64,000 nt of DNA from an uncultured Holophaga sp. (lineage in GTDB: Bacteria > Acidobacteriota > Holophagae > Holophagales > Holophagaceae): contig NZ_OY781925.1 of assembly GCF_963677305.1 (NCBI RefSeq), positions 3,438,783 to 3,502,782 of the forward strand. Direction: 5' to 3'. The notes under the pieces are model-generated. The model had not been told where the DNA came from, did no database searches, and worked only from the letters and a program-made list of their open reading frames with translations. A program made the position numbers and the translations under genes. How positions within the stretch are numbered: the first letter of the stretch is position 1; each line of letters starts with the position of its first letter. Below are positions 52,693-60,800 of the stretch, piece after piece.

Positions 52693-53172
52693 ATGCGGTT
52701 TATCTTCTCTGCGGTTATCACTTTAGGCATCGTGCTGGGGTGTGCCTCTCCCCGACCCCTCCCAACCGCTTCGGGATTCCCGGAGGTCACCATCGCAGCT
52801 CCCAAGACAACCGTGGCCGAAGCGCTAGTCGATAGAGGTGTTACCAATCAGTGGTCTGTCAAAAAATCAGACTCATTCCAAATCGTTCTGGCCAGGCGTG
52901 ATACCAGCACCAAGGCCGTGCTGCTGCTCGGTAGTGGACGCGATCCCTACCCCGAGGTCCGCCTCACCCTCACACTGGTCGAACGCGATGGGGAAACCCG
53001 CGTGGTTGCCCGGATGGCCTGGGCATCTAATCCCGACTCTCCACACGAGTCGGTCGTTGAAATCGGAGCAGGCAGACCAATCTACATCGATGTTCAGAAA
53101 TCACTGTCAGAGGTCAAGGCTCAGCTCGAAGGGCACTCGGCGATAGTCAATGGCTCAGCCATTAAACAATAA
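52693..53172 (+). CDS. Prophage-encoded lipoprotein (lysogenic conversion candidate)
   Basis: 159 residues. Signal peptide MRFIFSAVITLGIVLGC with lipobox VLGC at Cys17. The mature part has EALVDRGVTNQWSVKKSDSF and beta-strand segments (VRLTLTLVERDGETRVVARM). It is expressed with the repressor/integrase side, so it is probably made in the lysogen. Such envelope lipoproteins can block superinfecting phages; that is inference. GGAGGG before the ATG. Confidence 0.68.
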   Translation: MRFIFSAVITLGIVLGCASPRPLPTASGFPEVTIAAPKTTVAEALVDRGVTNQWSVKKSDSFQIVLARRDTSTKAVLLLGSGRDPYPEVRLTLTLVERDGETRVVARMAWASNPDSPHESVVEIGAGRPIYIDVQKSLSEVKAQLEGHSAIVNGSAIKQ

Positions 53173-53185
53173 AGGATGGAAAGAG

Positions 53186-53737
53186 ATGAAGTCCATAATC
53201 GCCGCAATCATGACCGCTGTAGCCCTCGGGAGCATCAGCTGCTCCATCCCAAGATCCGAACCTGGAGGCGGCCATATCCAGGGCATGACAGTGTCACCGA
53301 CCGAGAAGGTCTTCATCATGAGTGTCCGTGATGGTCAGGAGCCCGGGTACCCTCAGGCCATCGGATCAGGCAATGCTCTCTCCAGCGCATTGGGCGAAAC
53401 GCTCAATGCCCATGGCGTGGTATTCACCAAGCCAAGCTCATGGGCAGGTGACATGGACACGGCATTTCAGGAAGCCAAGGCCAAGGGTTGCGGATACGTT
53501 CTGAGTGCCGATATCACCCTCTGGGAGGACAATGCCACGGTGCTGACCGCCAACGGAGATAAACTGGCCATCTCCCTGAATCTGTTCGAGGTCAAATCCA
53601 AGAACCTGGTCGCCACCGGATCATTCTACCGCGTGGCCACCGGCATCACCCTATTGCTCGGACAGACGCCCCAGCGATTCATCAAAGAGTCAGCAAATGG
53701 CGCCCTCCAGAAAATGTACGGATGGCACGACGAGTAA
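53186..53737 (+). CDS. DUF4823-like prophage lipoprotein
   Basis: 183 residues. Signal peptide MKSIIAAIMTAVALGSISC with a plausible lipobox (SIS-C). The mature part has AIGSGNALSSALGETLNAHG, then GCGYVLSADITLWEDNATVL and LFEVKSKNLVATGSFYRVAT, the pattern of DUF4823 lipoproteins. It follows the first lipoprotein closely, so the two form a lysogeny-expressed envelope pair. An ATG at 53150 inside the previous gene is less likely. Confidence 0.68.
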   Translation: MKSIIAAIMTAVALGSISCSIPRSEPGGGHIQGMTVSPTEKVFIMSVRDGQEPGYPQAIGSGNALSSALGETLNAHGVVFTKPSSWAGDMDTAFQEAKAKGCGYVLSADITLWEDNATVLTANGDKLAISLNLFEVKSKNLVATGSFYRVATGITLLLGQTPQRFIKESANGALQKMYGWHDE

Positions 53738-53741
53738 ACCC

Positions 53742-54971
53742 ATGCCCAGCACCAATGTCCGCAAGGGCCTCTACTGGTCCGACCGCACCAGAACCTGGCA
53801 CTACGAGTTCAGGTTCCGGGGGAAGAAGCACAACGGCGACACCGGCATGTCCAGCTCCCGCACCCTGGCCGAGGGCTACGTCGCCAAGCTCAAGGAGCAG
53901 CTCTCTGCCAAGGAGATCGGCATGGTGCTGCCCTCCGACTCCCCTACCCTGCAGGAGCTCTGGGAGGAGTGGGAGGCCACCCAGAAGCGCCAGGTCACAG
54001 ACAAGCACATCGAGGATGTGCGGCGAGCCGTCCAGATCCATGCCGTGGATCTCCTCCAGACCCGGGTGGGTCAGATCGACGAGATCGCCCTCCAGCGGGT
54101 GCGGAACATCTACCTGAACGCACCCGACGCCAGGCGCAGCGAGGGCGGCGCGAACAATGTCCTGAAGCTGCTCCACGCCCTGCTGAACTGGGGCGTCCCC
54201 CGCTACCTCCCCAGGGCCCCCCGGCTCAAACCACTGAAGCCCCAGGAGGACCCCAGGGCCATCATCTGGCCTGAGCAGGTGCAGGCCTTCCTAAGCCACG
54301 CCGACGATGGCGGCTGGCAGGCCATGTATCGCCGGTCCGGACATGAGGACTACCTGCGCGACGAACAAGACCGCTGGCCCCACAGCGCGACCGCCATGCG
54401 CTTGATGATTGGCCTGGGCCTGCGGGAAAACGAGGCCCTGACGGCCCGTTGGGAGTGGGTCGATGCACGCCGCCAGATCTACATCGTGGGCAGATCCAAG
54501 AGCCGCAAGCTCAGGGAGATCCCCATCCCACTCTGGCTCATGGAGCACCTCCTGGCCCTCTGGCAGGCCAGGAAGAAGCCCAAGACCGGCATGATCATCC
54601 CGGAGAGGCGGGATGAGAACGGGGTGGAGCACCCCCATGACGCCGGGTTCACCCGCAAGCCATGCTCCCGCTGCGCCGGCCTGCTCAAGGTCCATGGCCT
54701 GAGTCCCCACCGCCTCCGGGCTGTGTTCGCCACCACCCACTACGAGATCGGCACCCCGCCGGGCCAGATCCAGCAGATGCTCGGACACAAGAGCCTCGTC
54801 ACCACCATGCGCTACATCGTCCAGCGGCCCAAGGACCAGATCCTCGCCCAGGCCAAGGCGGCTGAGGCTATGGGGTTCACGGACCAGATCGAGGGACAGC
54901 AGTCCCCCACAAGTCCCCAAAAATCAGACAAACACAAAACAAATAAAAGCAAAACAACAGTTAAACGATAG
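53742..54971 (+). CDS. Prophage integrase (tyrosine recombinase)
   Basis: 409 residues. N-terminal arm-binding domain (LYWSDRTRTWHYEFRFRGKK), core-binding domain, then the catalytic set Arg in MIGLGLRENEALTARW, HxxR in LSPHRLRAVFATTHYE, GHKS, and Tyr in TTMRYIVQRP. Its 3' end is eight bases from attR, the usual place for an integrase acting on a tRNA site. The last 40 codons overlap a tandem AGTCCCCC pair that matches one near attL. No strong ribosome site before this ATG. Confidence 0.92.
   Translation: MPSTNVRKGLYWSDRTRTWHYEFRFRGKKHNGDTGMSSSRTLAEGYVAKLKEQLSAKEIGMVLPSDSPTLQELWEEWEATQKRQVTDKHIEDVRRAVQIHAVDLLQTRVGQIDEIALQRVRNIYLNAPDARRSEGGANNVLKLLHALLNWGVPRYLPRAPRLKPLKPQEDPRAIIWPEQVQAFLSHADDGGWQAMYRRSGHEDYLRDEQDRWPHSATAMRLMIGLGLRENEALTARWEWVDARRQIYIVGRSKSRKLREIPIPLWLMEHLLALWQARKKPKTGMIIPERRDENGVEHPHDAGFTRKPCSRCAGLLKVHGLSPHRLRAVFATTHYEIGTPPGQIQQMLGHKSLVTTMRYIVQRPKDQILAQAKAAEAMGFTDQIEGQQSPTSPQKSDKHKTNKSKTTVKR
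54899..54918 (+). promoter_or_regulatory. Candidate integrase arm-type sites, right
   Basis: Tandem AGTCCCCC and AGTCCCC, 61 bp from attR, preceded by GC as at the left arm (13294). Located within the integrase coding end. Confidence 0.45.
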
Positions 54972-54978
54972 GACATTA

Positions 54979-55027
54979 CGCCTTGTAAGCGGAAGGTCCT
55001 CGGTTCGATCCCGGGAAGCGGCTCCAA
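54979..55027 (+). repeat. attR core (49 bp), displaced host tRNA-Thr 3' end
   Basis: Identical to attL (13131-13179). It carries only the anticodon-to-CCA part of tRNA-Thr, so it is not a functional tRNA gene. Confidence 0.96.
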
Positions 55028-55028
55028 T

Positions 55029-55050
55029 CGCCCCGCCACTTGGCGGGGCG
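55029..55050 (+). terminator. Host terminator-like hairpin beyond attR
   Basis: CGCCCCGCC and GGCGGGGCG form a nine-base stem two bases after attR. It is probably the original tRNA-Thr terminator, separated from its gene by the prophage, and may now serve the convergent cyclase-IclR gene. Confidence 0.6.
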
Positions 55051-55077
55051 AAATCGTTCAAGGTGGTGCAGGCGGCC

Positions 55078-57000
55078 TCAGATCCTGCGGGTGCTGTGCA
55101 GTTGAGTGGAGATGGCGTTGGCAGTGTCCTTCAGCGCGGCGATGCTGTCGGGATTCCAGGCCTTCTCCTTCATCCGGTAAGCGGGGACCACGACCAGGAT
55201 GGCCGCCACAGGCTCGTTCCTGTGGTCGAAGACGGGCGCACCGATGGCATTGACCTCCTCGAGATACTCGCCGAAATCATAGGCGACCCCGGTCTCCCGG
55301 ATCCCCTCGTAGACCTTCCGGAGCCGATCGGGATCCGTGACAGTGTTGGGGGTGTAGGCCATGAGTTCCTGGCCGAGCCAGTAGTCGACCACATCCGGCT
55401 GGCTGAATGCCAGCATGGCCTTGGCCCCGGCATGGGCATGGGGCATCACCTTGTCACCGATCTCGATCTTGAGACCGATGGGCTCAGGGGTGTCGGCCAC
55501 ATAGGAGAGGTAGAAGTTGTTCCCGGAGACGACCTCCAGATGGATCCGCTCACCGACCTTGGTCCTGAGGGCGTTGGCAAGGGAGGCAGCGACAGCCGTG
55601 ACGGTGCCGTCCAGGGTCCGGTAGACGGCGCGGGCCATCTCGACCATGGCCGGACCGAAGCGGTAGGCCCGGGTCTTGGGATCCTGCTCCAGGAAGCCAT
55701 TCTTGTTGAGGTTGGTGAGCACCCGCCCCATGGTCGCCTGGTTGGTGTCCAGGCGGTTGGCCAGCTCGAGGGCGCTGAGGGAGACATCGCCCTGGGCGAA
55801 GCACTTGAAGACCATGGTGGCGAAGGTGACCATGTTGCCATGGTCCCAGGAGTCCGTCAGGGCCGCAGGCTGGTGCTTCTTCTTGTAGGCCGTCAGGATC
55901 CTCCTGACCGTTTCGGGATCCACCGACACCTGCCAATCCCCATCTGGGTTCAGGCACTTGCCCAACTTCTCCAGCATCACGTACTTGACGCCCTTCACCG
56001 TCTTCTTGTTGTCCGCGAGGATCGTGGACATGATGTTGTCCACACTGATGTACTCGGGGATGGTCAGGTCGAGGCCCAGCTTCTTGCCGAAATAGTAGTA
56101 GTGCTTGTCCACCTCCTCCCGGGACAGGTAGCCCAGCTCGTGGGACAGCTCTGCAGCGATGCACATCCCCTTGGCCACGGCGATGCCGTGGGGGATCTGC
56201 CCGTCGGAGAAGAACTCCATGGCATGTCCGAAGGTGTGCCCGTATTCCAGGGCCATGCCGAAGCCCTTCTCACTCGGGTCCGCCGCCAGGATCTTCAGCT
56301 TGGACTGGATGACCCGGTAGGCTAGCTCGGTGATCGAGGGAAGATCCAGGTTCTCCAGATCCTTGTCCAGGCAGGTCTCGTAGAAGTCCAGCAGCTCGAC
56401 CTCATTGATCAGGGCATTCTTGATGCCCTCGGCAATGGCGGACTTCCGCCCCACCAGGCTTTCGGTCCGCAGGTACTTGGTATCGCCGAAGATGAAGATC
56501 GGGGCATAGTACATCCCGTACTGGTTCTTGCCCTGCTTGCCATTGACCGCCTGCTTGTTGCTCAGGGTGCTGTCCGTGATCCCCATGAAGGTCGTTGGCA
56601 TCTCCACATAACGGATGCCACGGTAGATCATGCCGGAGGCCAGTCCCACGATGTTGGTCAGGCAGCCCCCCCCGAAGCCGATGACGATGGACCCCTTGGT
56701 GATGCCCCGGGCCACCAGTTCCTCGCAGAGGTACTCCAGGTTGCTGAAGGTCTTGTCGTTCTCCGAGTCCTTGATGGTCAGCGCCTCATGGACGATGCCG
56801 TTCGCCTCGAACAGGTCCAGAATCTCCTTGCCATAGAGGTCCAGCAGGAGTGGGTTGGTGACGAAGAACACCCGGTCGAAGACAAAGCTCTTCAGCAGCG
56901 TGGGAAGCTCCCCCATGATGTCGCAGCCGAAGTAGTAGGTGGGATCCGGCTTCAGATAGGTCTTGAAGTTGACCATCTTTCCAGAATCGAAGGTATCCAT
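55078..57000 (-). CDS. Sugar-phosphate cyclase (DHQ/DOI synthase-like) fused to IclR-family regulator
   Basis: 640 residues in one frame. Residues 1-375 are a dehydroquinate-synthase-superfamily enzyme: NAD site GGGCLTNIVGLASGMIYRG (110-128), PTTFMGITDSTLSNKQAVNG (135-154), GKNQYG, and metal ligands Glu191, His255 (HTFGH) and His271 (PHG). GGGxxTN with LSNKQAVNG...KN is nearer 2-deoxy-scyllo-inosose synthase than AroB. Residues 388-450 are an IclR winged helix (LSALELANRLDTNQATMGRV, then LTNLNKNGFLEQD) and 455-635 an IclR ligand domain (HAHAGAKAMLAFSQPDVVDY; EVNAIGAPVFDHRNEPVAAI). GAGGAG lies before the ATG. The reading frame runs through the junction with no stop. Substrate and DNA targets are unknown; self-regulation by a cyclitol is plausible. 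Confidence 0.88.
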   Translation of the reverse strand: MDTFDSGKMVNFKTYLKPDPTYYFGCDIMGELPTLLKSFVFDRVFFVTNPLLLDLYGKEILDLFEANGIVHEALTIKDSENDKTFSNLEYLCEELVARGITKGSIVIGFGGGCLTNIVGLASGMIYRGIRYVEMPTTFMGITDSTLSNKQAVNGKQGKNQYGMYYAPIFIFGDTKYLRTESLVGRKSAIAEGIKNALINEVELLDFYETCLDKDLENLDLPSITELAYRVIQSKLKILAADPSEKGFGMALEYGHTFGHAMEFFSDGQIPHGIAVAKGMCIAAELSHELGYLSREEVDKHYYYFGKKLGLDLTIPEYISVDNIMSTILADNKKTVKGVKYVMLEKLGKCLNPDGDWQVSVDPETVRRILTAYKKKHQPAALTDSWDHGNMVTFATMVFKCFAQGDVSLSALELANRLDTNQATMGRVLTNLNKNGFLEQDPKTRAYRFGPAMVEMARAVYRTLDGTVTAVAASLANALRTKVGERIHLEVVSGNNFYLSYVADTPEPIGLKIEIGDKVMPHAHAGAKAMLAFSQPDVVDYWLGQELMAYTPNTVTDPDRLRKVYEGIRETGVAYDFGEYLEEVNAIGAPVFDHRNEPVAAILVVVPAYRMKEKAWNPDSIAALKDTANAISTQLHSTRRI

Positions 57001-57215
57001 GGTTCCCTCCTCTCAGGCTCCACCCTCCACAGGGCAGAACGGTGAAACAGACCACACGCGGGCCACCCCCGTCGGGGACCCATCCACAGGCACTCCAGAG
57101 GGTGACGCAGAGCAGACAGAAGCCGCCAGCAGGCTTGCTCCCCCCACTGACGGCTCCATTCCGGTACACCCATACCGTACCTTCGGCCGTTCGAGCCGTC
57201 CACTTTAATGGAGAT
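57001..57215. promoter_or_regulatory. Upstream region of the cyclase-IclR gene
   Basis: A 215-bp gene-free gap. It contains GGTAC and GTACC arms nine bases apart near 57162-57180, a size and shape that an IclR-type regulator could bind. No clear -10/-35 pair was seen. Confidence 0.3.
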
Positions 57216-57773
57216 TCACCCCGGGAGAATGCAGCTGAACATCCGGGCCCCGGTGCGCCCCAGGAAGATGGCGCAGGCCGTGGCGATGATGCTGACCACC
57301 ACCATGATCCAGGTGCCGATGCCATGGAAGCCCAGGATCAGGTAGGCTGCGGTATCCGCGAAGCAGAGGATCATGAAGGAGATCCCCACCCGGATCTTCA
57401 TGGCCAGCAGGGGCGGGCTCAGCTTCTTGAATCGCACCTTGCCGTCGAGAAGCCCGCTGCAGAAGGCCCCGATGGCCCCGATGGGCAGGATGAGCACCGA
57501 CCACTTGGCGATGATCCGGAACTCCATCCCGTAGGGCATGGGGGCATAGCGGGCCAGGATGGGCATGACCACGCAGGCCAGGAGCAGCACCTGGGGCAGG
57601 TGGACGGCGATGGGGTGCAGGTGCTGCTCCGTGATCAGGCGCCGCCGGTCCGAAATCTTCTTGTTGTAAGGCTCGAAGACCGTCCTCGGCAGGCCGCAGA
57701 CCGGGCACACATCCCCGAGTTCCCCCTCTTCGGCAATGTAGTCGCAGGCACGGCACTTGAGATACGTCGCCAC
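57216..57773 (-). CDS. Rubredoxin-domain DUF2231-like membrane protein, GTG start
   Basis: 185 residues. The first 35 residues are a rubredoxin-like iron knuckle: ATYLKCRACDYIAEEGELGD, then VCPVCGLPRTVFEPY (two CxxC pairs). A membrane domain with four to five helices follows, beginning HLHPIAVHLPQVLLLACVVM, the HP..VH.P mark of DUF2231. Electron transfer at the membrane is likely. GGAGG six bases before the GTG fixes the start; a longer frame reaching into the neighbouring gene is not credible. Confidence 0.82.
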   Translation of the reverse strand: MATYLKCRACDYIAEEGELGDVCPVCGLPRTVFEPYNKKISDRRRLITEQHLHPIAVHLPQVLLLACVVMPILARYAPMPYGMEFRIIAKWSVLILPIGAIGAFCSGLLDGKVRFKKLSPPLLAMKIRVGISFMILCFADTAAYLILGFHGIGTWIMVVVSIIATACAIFLGRTGARMFSCILPG

Positions 57774-57890
57774 CGGCCACCTCCATTCATCATGATGATC
57801 ATCGGGAGAGGGTATGATGTAAAAAAGAAATGAACACCGTCGGGCCAGGGATCGTGGTCCAAGAGCAGACGGTGATTTGCCGGGGGGAGT
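57774..57890. promoter_or_regulatory. Divergent promoter region
   Basis: A 117-bp gap between divergent genes with an ATGATGATCAT dyad near 57792 and a rightward TATGAT -10-like box near 57814. No convincing -35. Confidence 0.3.
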
Positions 57891-60800
57891 GTGATTTCCA
57901 ACAGCATCGGCTATTGTCTCGGCGCCACCAGCATTGGGATGGTCGTCCTCGAGCAGGGACCCGAAGGGGTCCGGATCCAGGAGGCCAGCAGTCGTTCCCA
58001 TGAGGGTGACCTGCCCGGCTGCTTCACAGGGCTCCTGGAGAAGGCCAGGGGTCAGCGCACCGCCATCACGGGCCGCAAGTTCAGGGGCAGAGTCCTGCTG
58101 CCCTCCATCTCGGAACCCGAGGCCGTCGAGCTGGCCTTCGGATTCGTGAAGGATCGCTACCCCGGAGTCCAGGCCATCGTGTCCGCCGGTGGCGAGTCTT
58201 TCATGGTCTACGAACTGGACCGCTCGGGGCGCATCTCCACGGTGCACACCGGCAACAAGTGCGCCTCGGGCACCGGGGACTTCTTCCTCCAGCAGCTCAA
58301 GCGCATGGGCCTGGGCATGGGCGAGGCCATGGGCCTGGGCGATGGCCAGAAGCCCTACCGCATCGCCAGCCGCTGCTCGGTCTTCTCCAAGAGCGACTGC
58401 ACCCATGCCCTCAACAAGGGTGAACCCAAGGGCTCGGTGGTCTCGGGCCTCTGCCATATGATCGCCTCCAAGATCCTCGCCCTTCTCCAGAAGGCCAAGC
58501 TCCAGCGGGTGCTCTTCGTGGGCGGCGTAGCCCAGAATCCCCACGTGGTCACCTTCCTCCGGGAAGAACTCGAAGACGTCCAGGTCCCGGAGGAGGCCCC
58601 CTACTTCGAAGCCCTCGGCACGGCCCTCTGGGCCCTGGACCACGCGCCTGCATTCCAGGGCAGCAACGACATCTTCGCCCAGGGCAAGGCCCCCTTCGGC
58701 TTCCTCTCCCCCCTGGCGGAGCACACCGGCAAGGTCATCTGGAAGCAGCTGGACCGGGGCAAGGTCCAGTCCGGCGACCGCTGCATCGTGGGCCTGGACG
58801 TGGGCTCCACCACCACCAAGGCTGTGGTCTTCCGCGAGTCAGACCAGTCCATCCTGGCCTCGGTCTACCTGCGCACCAACGGTGACCCCGTGGGCGCCTC
58901 CAAGGAGTGCTACCAGGCCCTGGCCAAGCAGCTCGACCAGCCCATCCAGGTGGTGGGCCTCGGGGTCACCGGCTCCGGACGCCAGATCGCGGGCCTCCAC
59001 GGCCAGACCGAGGGCGTCATCAACGAGATCATCGCCCACGCCGCAGCCGCCGCCCACTTCGACCCCGAGGTGGACACCATCTTCGAGATCGGCGGGCAGG
59101 ATGCCAAGTACACCCACCTCTCCAACCGGGTGGCCTCCGATTACGCCATGAACGAGGCCTGCTCCGCCGGCACCGGATCATTCCTGGAGGAGGCCGCCAA
59201 GGAGTCCCTGGGCGTCGATACCCTGGAGATCGGCGACCTGGCCATGAGGGGCGTCCAGCCCCCCAACTTCAACGACCAGTGCGCAGCCTTCATCGCCAGC
59301 GACATCAAGACCGCCATCCAGGAGGGCCTCACCCGGGAGGACATCTCCGCAGGCCTGGTCTACTCCATCTGCCTGAACTACCTGAACCGCGTGAAGGGTA
59401 ACCGCGAAGTCGGCCGCAAGGTCTTCATGCAGGGCGGCGTCTGCTACAACAAGGCCGTTCCCGTGGCCATGGCCGCCCTCACAGGTCGCGAGATCATCGT
59501 GCCCCCCGAGCCCGGACTCATGGGCGCCTACGGCGTGGCCCTGGAGGTCCAGCGCAAGCTGGAGCTGGGCCTGCTGCAGGAGGACAGCTTCAATCTGACG
59601 GAGCTGGCTGAGCGCGGCGTGGAATACCTTGAGCCCTTCACCTGCGCTGGCGGCAAGGAGGCCTGCGACCTCAAGTGCCGCATCCAGCGCGTCAAGGTCA
59701 ACGGCGAAAACTACCTCTTCGGGGGCTCCTGCAACCGCTACGTCAACATGCGCCGCAACCGCACCATCGACGCCGAGGCCCTGGACCTCATCACCCAGCG
59801 CGAGCGCCTGCTCTTCCTGGAGCGCAAGCCCAACCCGCGGCCTGAGCGTCCTCTCCGTGTCGGTGTCAATAAATCGTTCATGACACACACCCTCTACCCC
59901 TTCTACTCGGCCTTCTTCACCGGGATGGGGATGGAGATCGTCATGCCCGATTCCGTGGACGCCGATGGCGTGAGCCGCCAGGGTGCCGCCTTCTGCTACC
60001 CGGCGGAGGTCTCCCACGGAGCCATGGCCAGCCTGCTCCGGCAGAAGCCCGATGCCATCTTCCTCCCCCAGGTCCGGGGCATGTTCGTGGAGAACGGTGC
60101 CCCCGAGAGCGTGGTCTGCCCCCTGGCCCAGGGTGAGCCCTACTACCTCAAGGCCGCCTTCCCTGAACTCAGCCAACTCAAGCTCATGACCCCCATCCTG
60201 GACTTCAGCCAGGGATTCCAGGGTGTCCGGCCGATCTTCCTGGAGATCGGCGCCAGCCTGGGTGTGGACAGCCGCACCGTAGCCTGGTCCTTCCGGCGGG
60301 CCATCGCCGCCCAGCGCAGCTTTGGCAAGAAGCTGGCCAAGCTCGGGCAGGAGGCTCTGGCCAAGCTGGAACAGGACCCAGAGCAGCTGGGTGTGGTGGT
60401 CTTCGGGCGCTCCTACAATGCCTACACCCAGGGCACCAACATGGGCATCCCGCGCAAGTTCGCCTCCCGCGGGCATGTGACCTTCTCCCTGGACATGCTG
60501 GCCTACGCCGAAGAGGAGCCCGTGGGCTCCATGTACTGGTCCACCGGTCAGCTCATCCTCAAGGCCGCCAAGCTGGTCAAGCGCCATCCCCAGCTCTTCG
60601 CGGCCTATGTCACCAACTTCAGCTGCGGCCCCGACAGCTTCCTGCTGGGCTACTTCCGCCAGATCATGGGCGACAAGCCCTCCCTCACCCTGGAGCTGGA
60701 CAGCCACACCGCCGATGCCGGCATCGACACCCGGGTGGAGGCCTTCCTCGACATCGTGGCCTCCCACCGGGAGATCCAGCGTCGCAAGGTCGAGGCCCAG

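Larger units (their letters stand above)
13131..55027. mobile_element. Complete siphovirus-type prophage integrated in tRNA-Thr
   Basis: A 41.8-kb element bounded by a 49-bp perfect direct repeat made of the tRNA-Thr 3' half. It has integrase, repressor, early replication genes, small and large terminase, lambda-order head genes, tail genes from major tail to tip, and a lysis cassette. No obvious frameshift or deletion was seen in core genes. Host genes (nusB-tRNA on the left, the cyclase-IclR fusion on the right) flank it. Confidence 0.97.

Noticed and set aside
54979..55027. A second tRNA-Thr gene at the right prophage edge
   Set aside because: Only the 3' half is present; it is the attR copy of the tRNA end.
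57216..58724. A 502-codon version of the rubredoxin-DUF2231 gene reaching into the activase gene
   Set aside because: The extra N-terminus is antisense to the activase and lacks family likeness; GTG 57773 has an ideal ribosome site.
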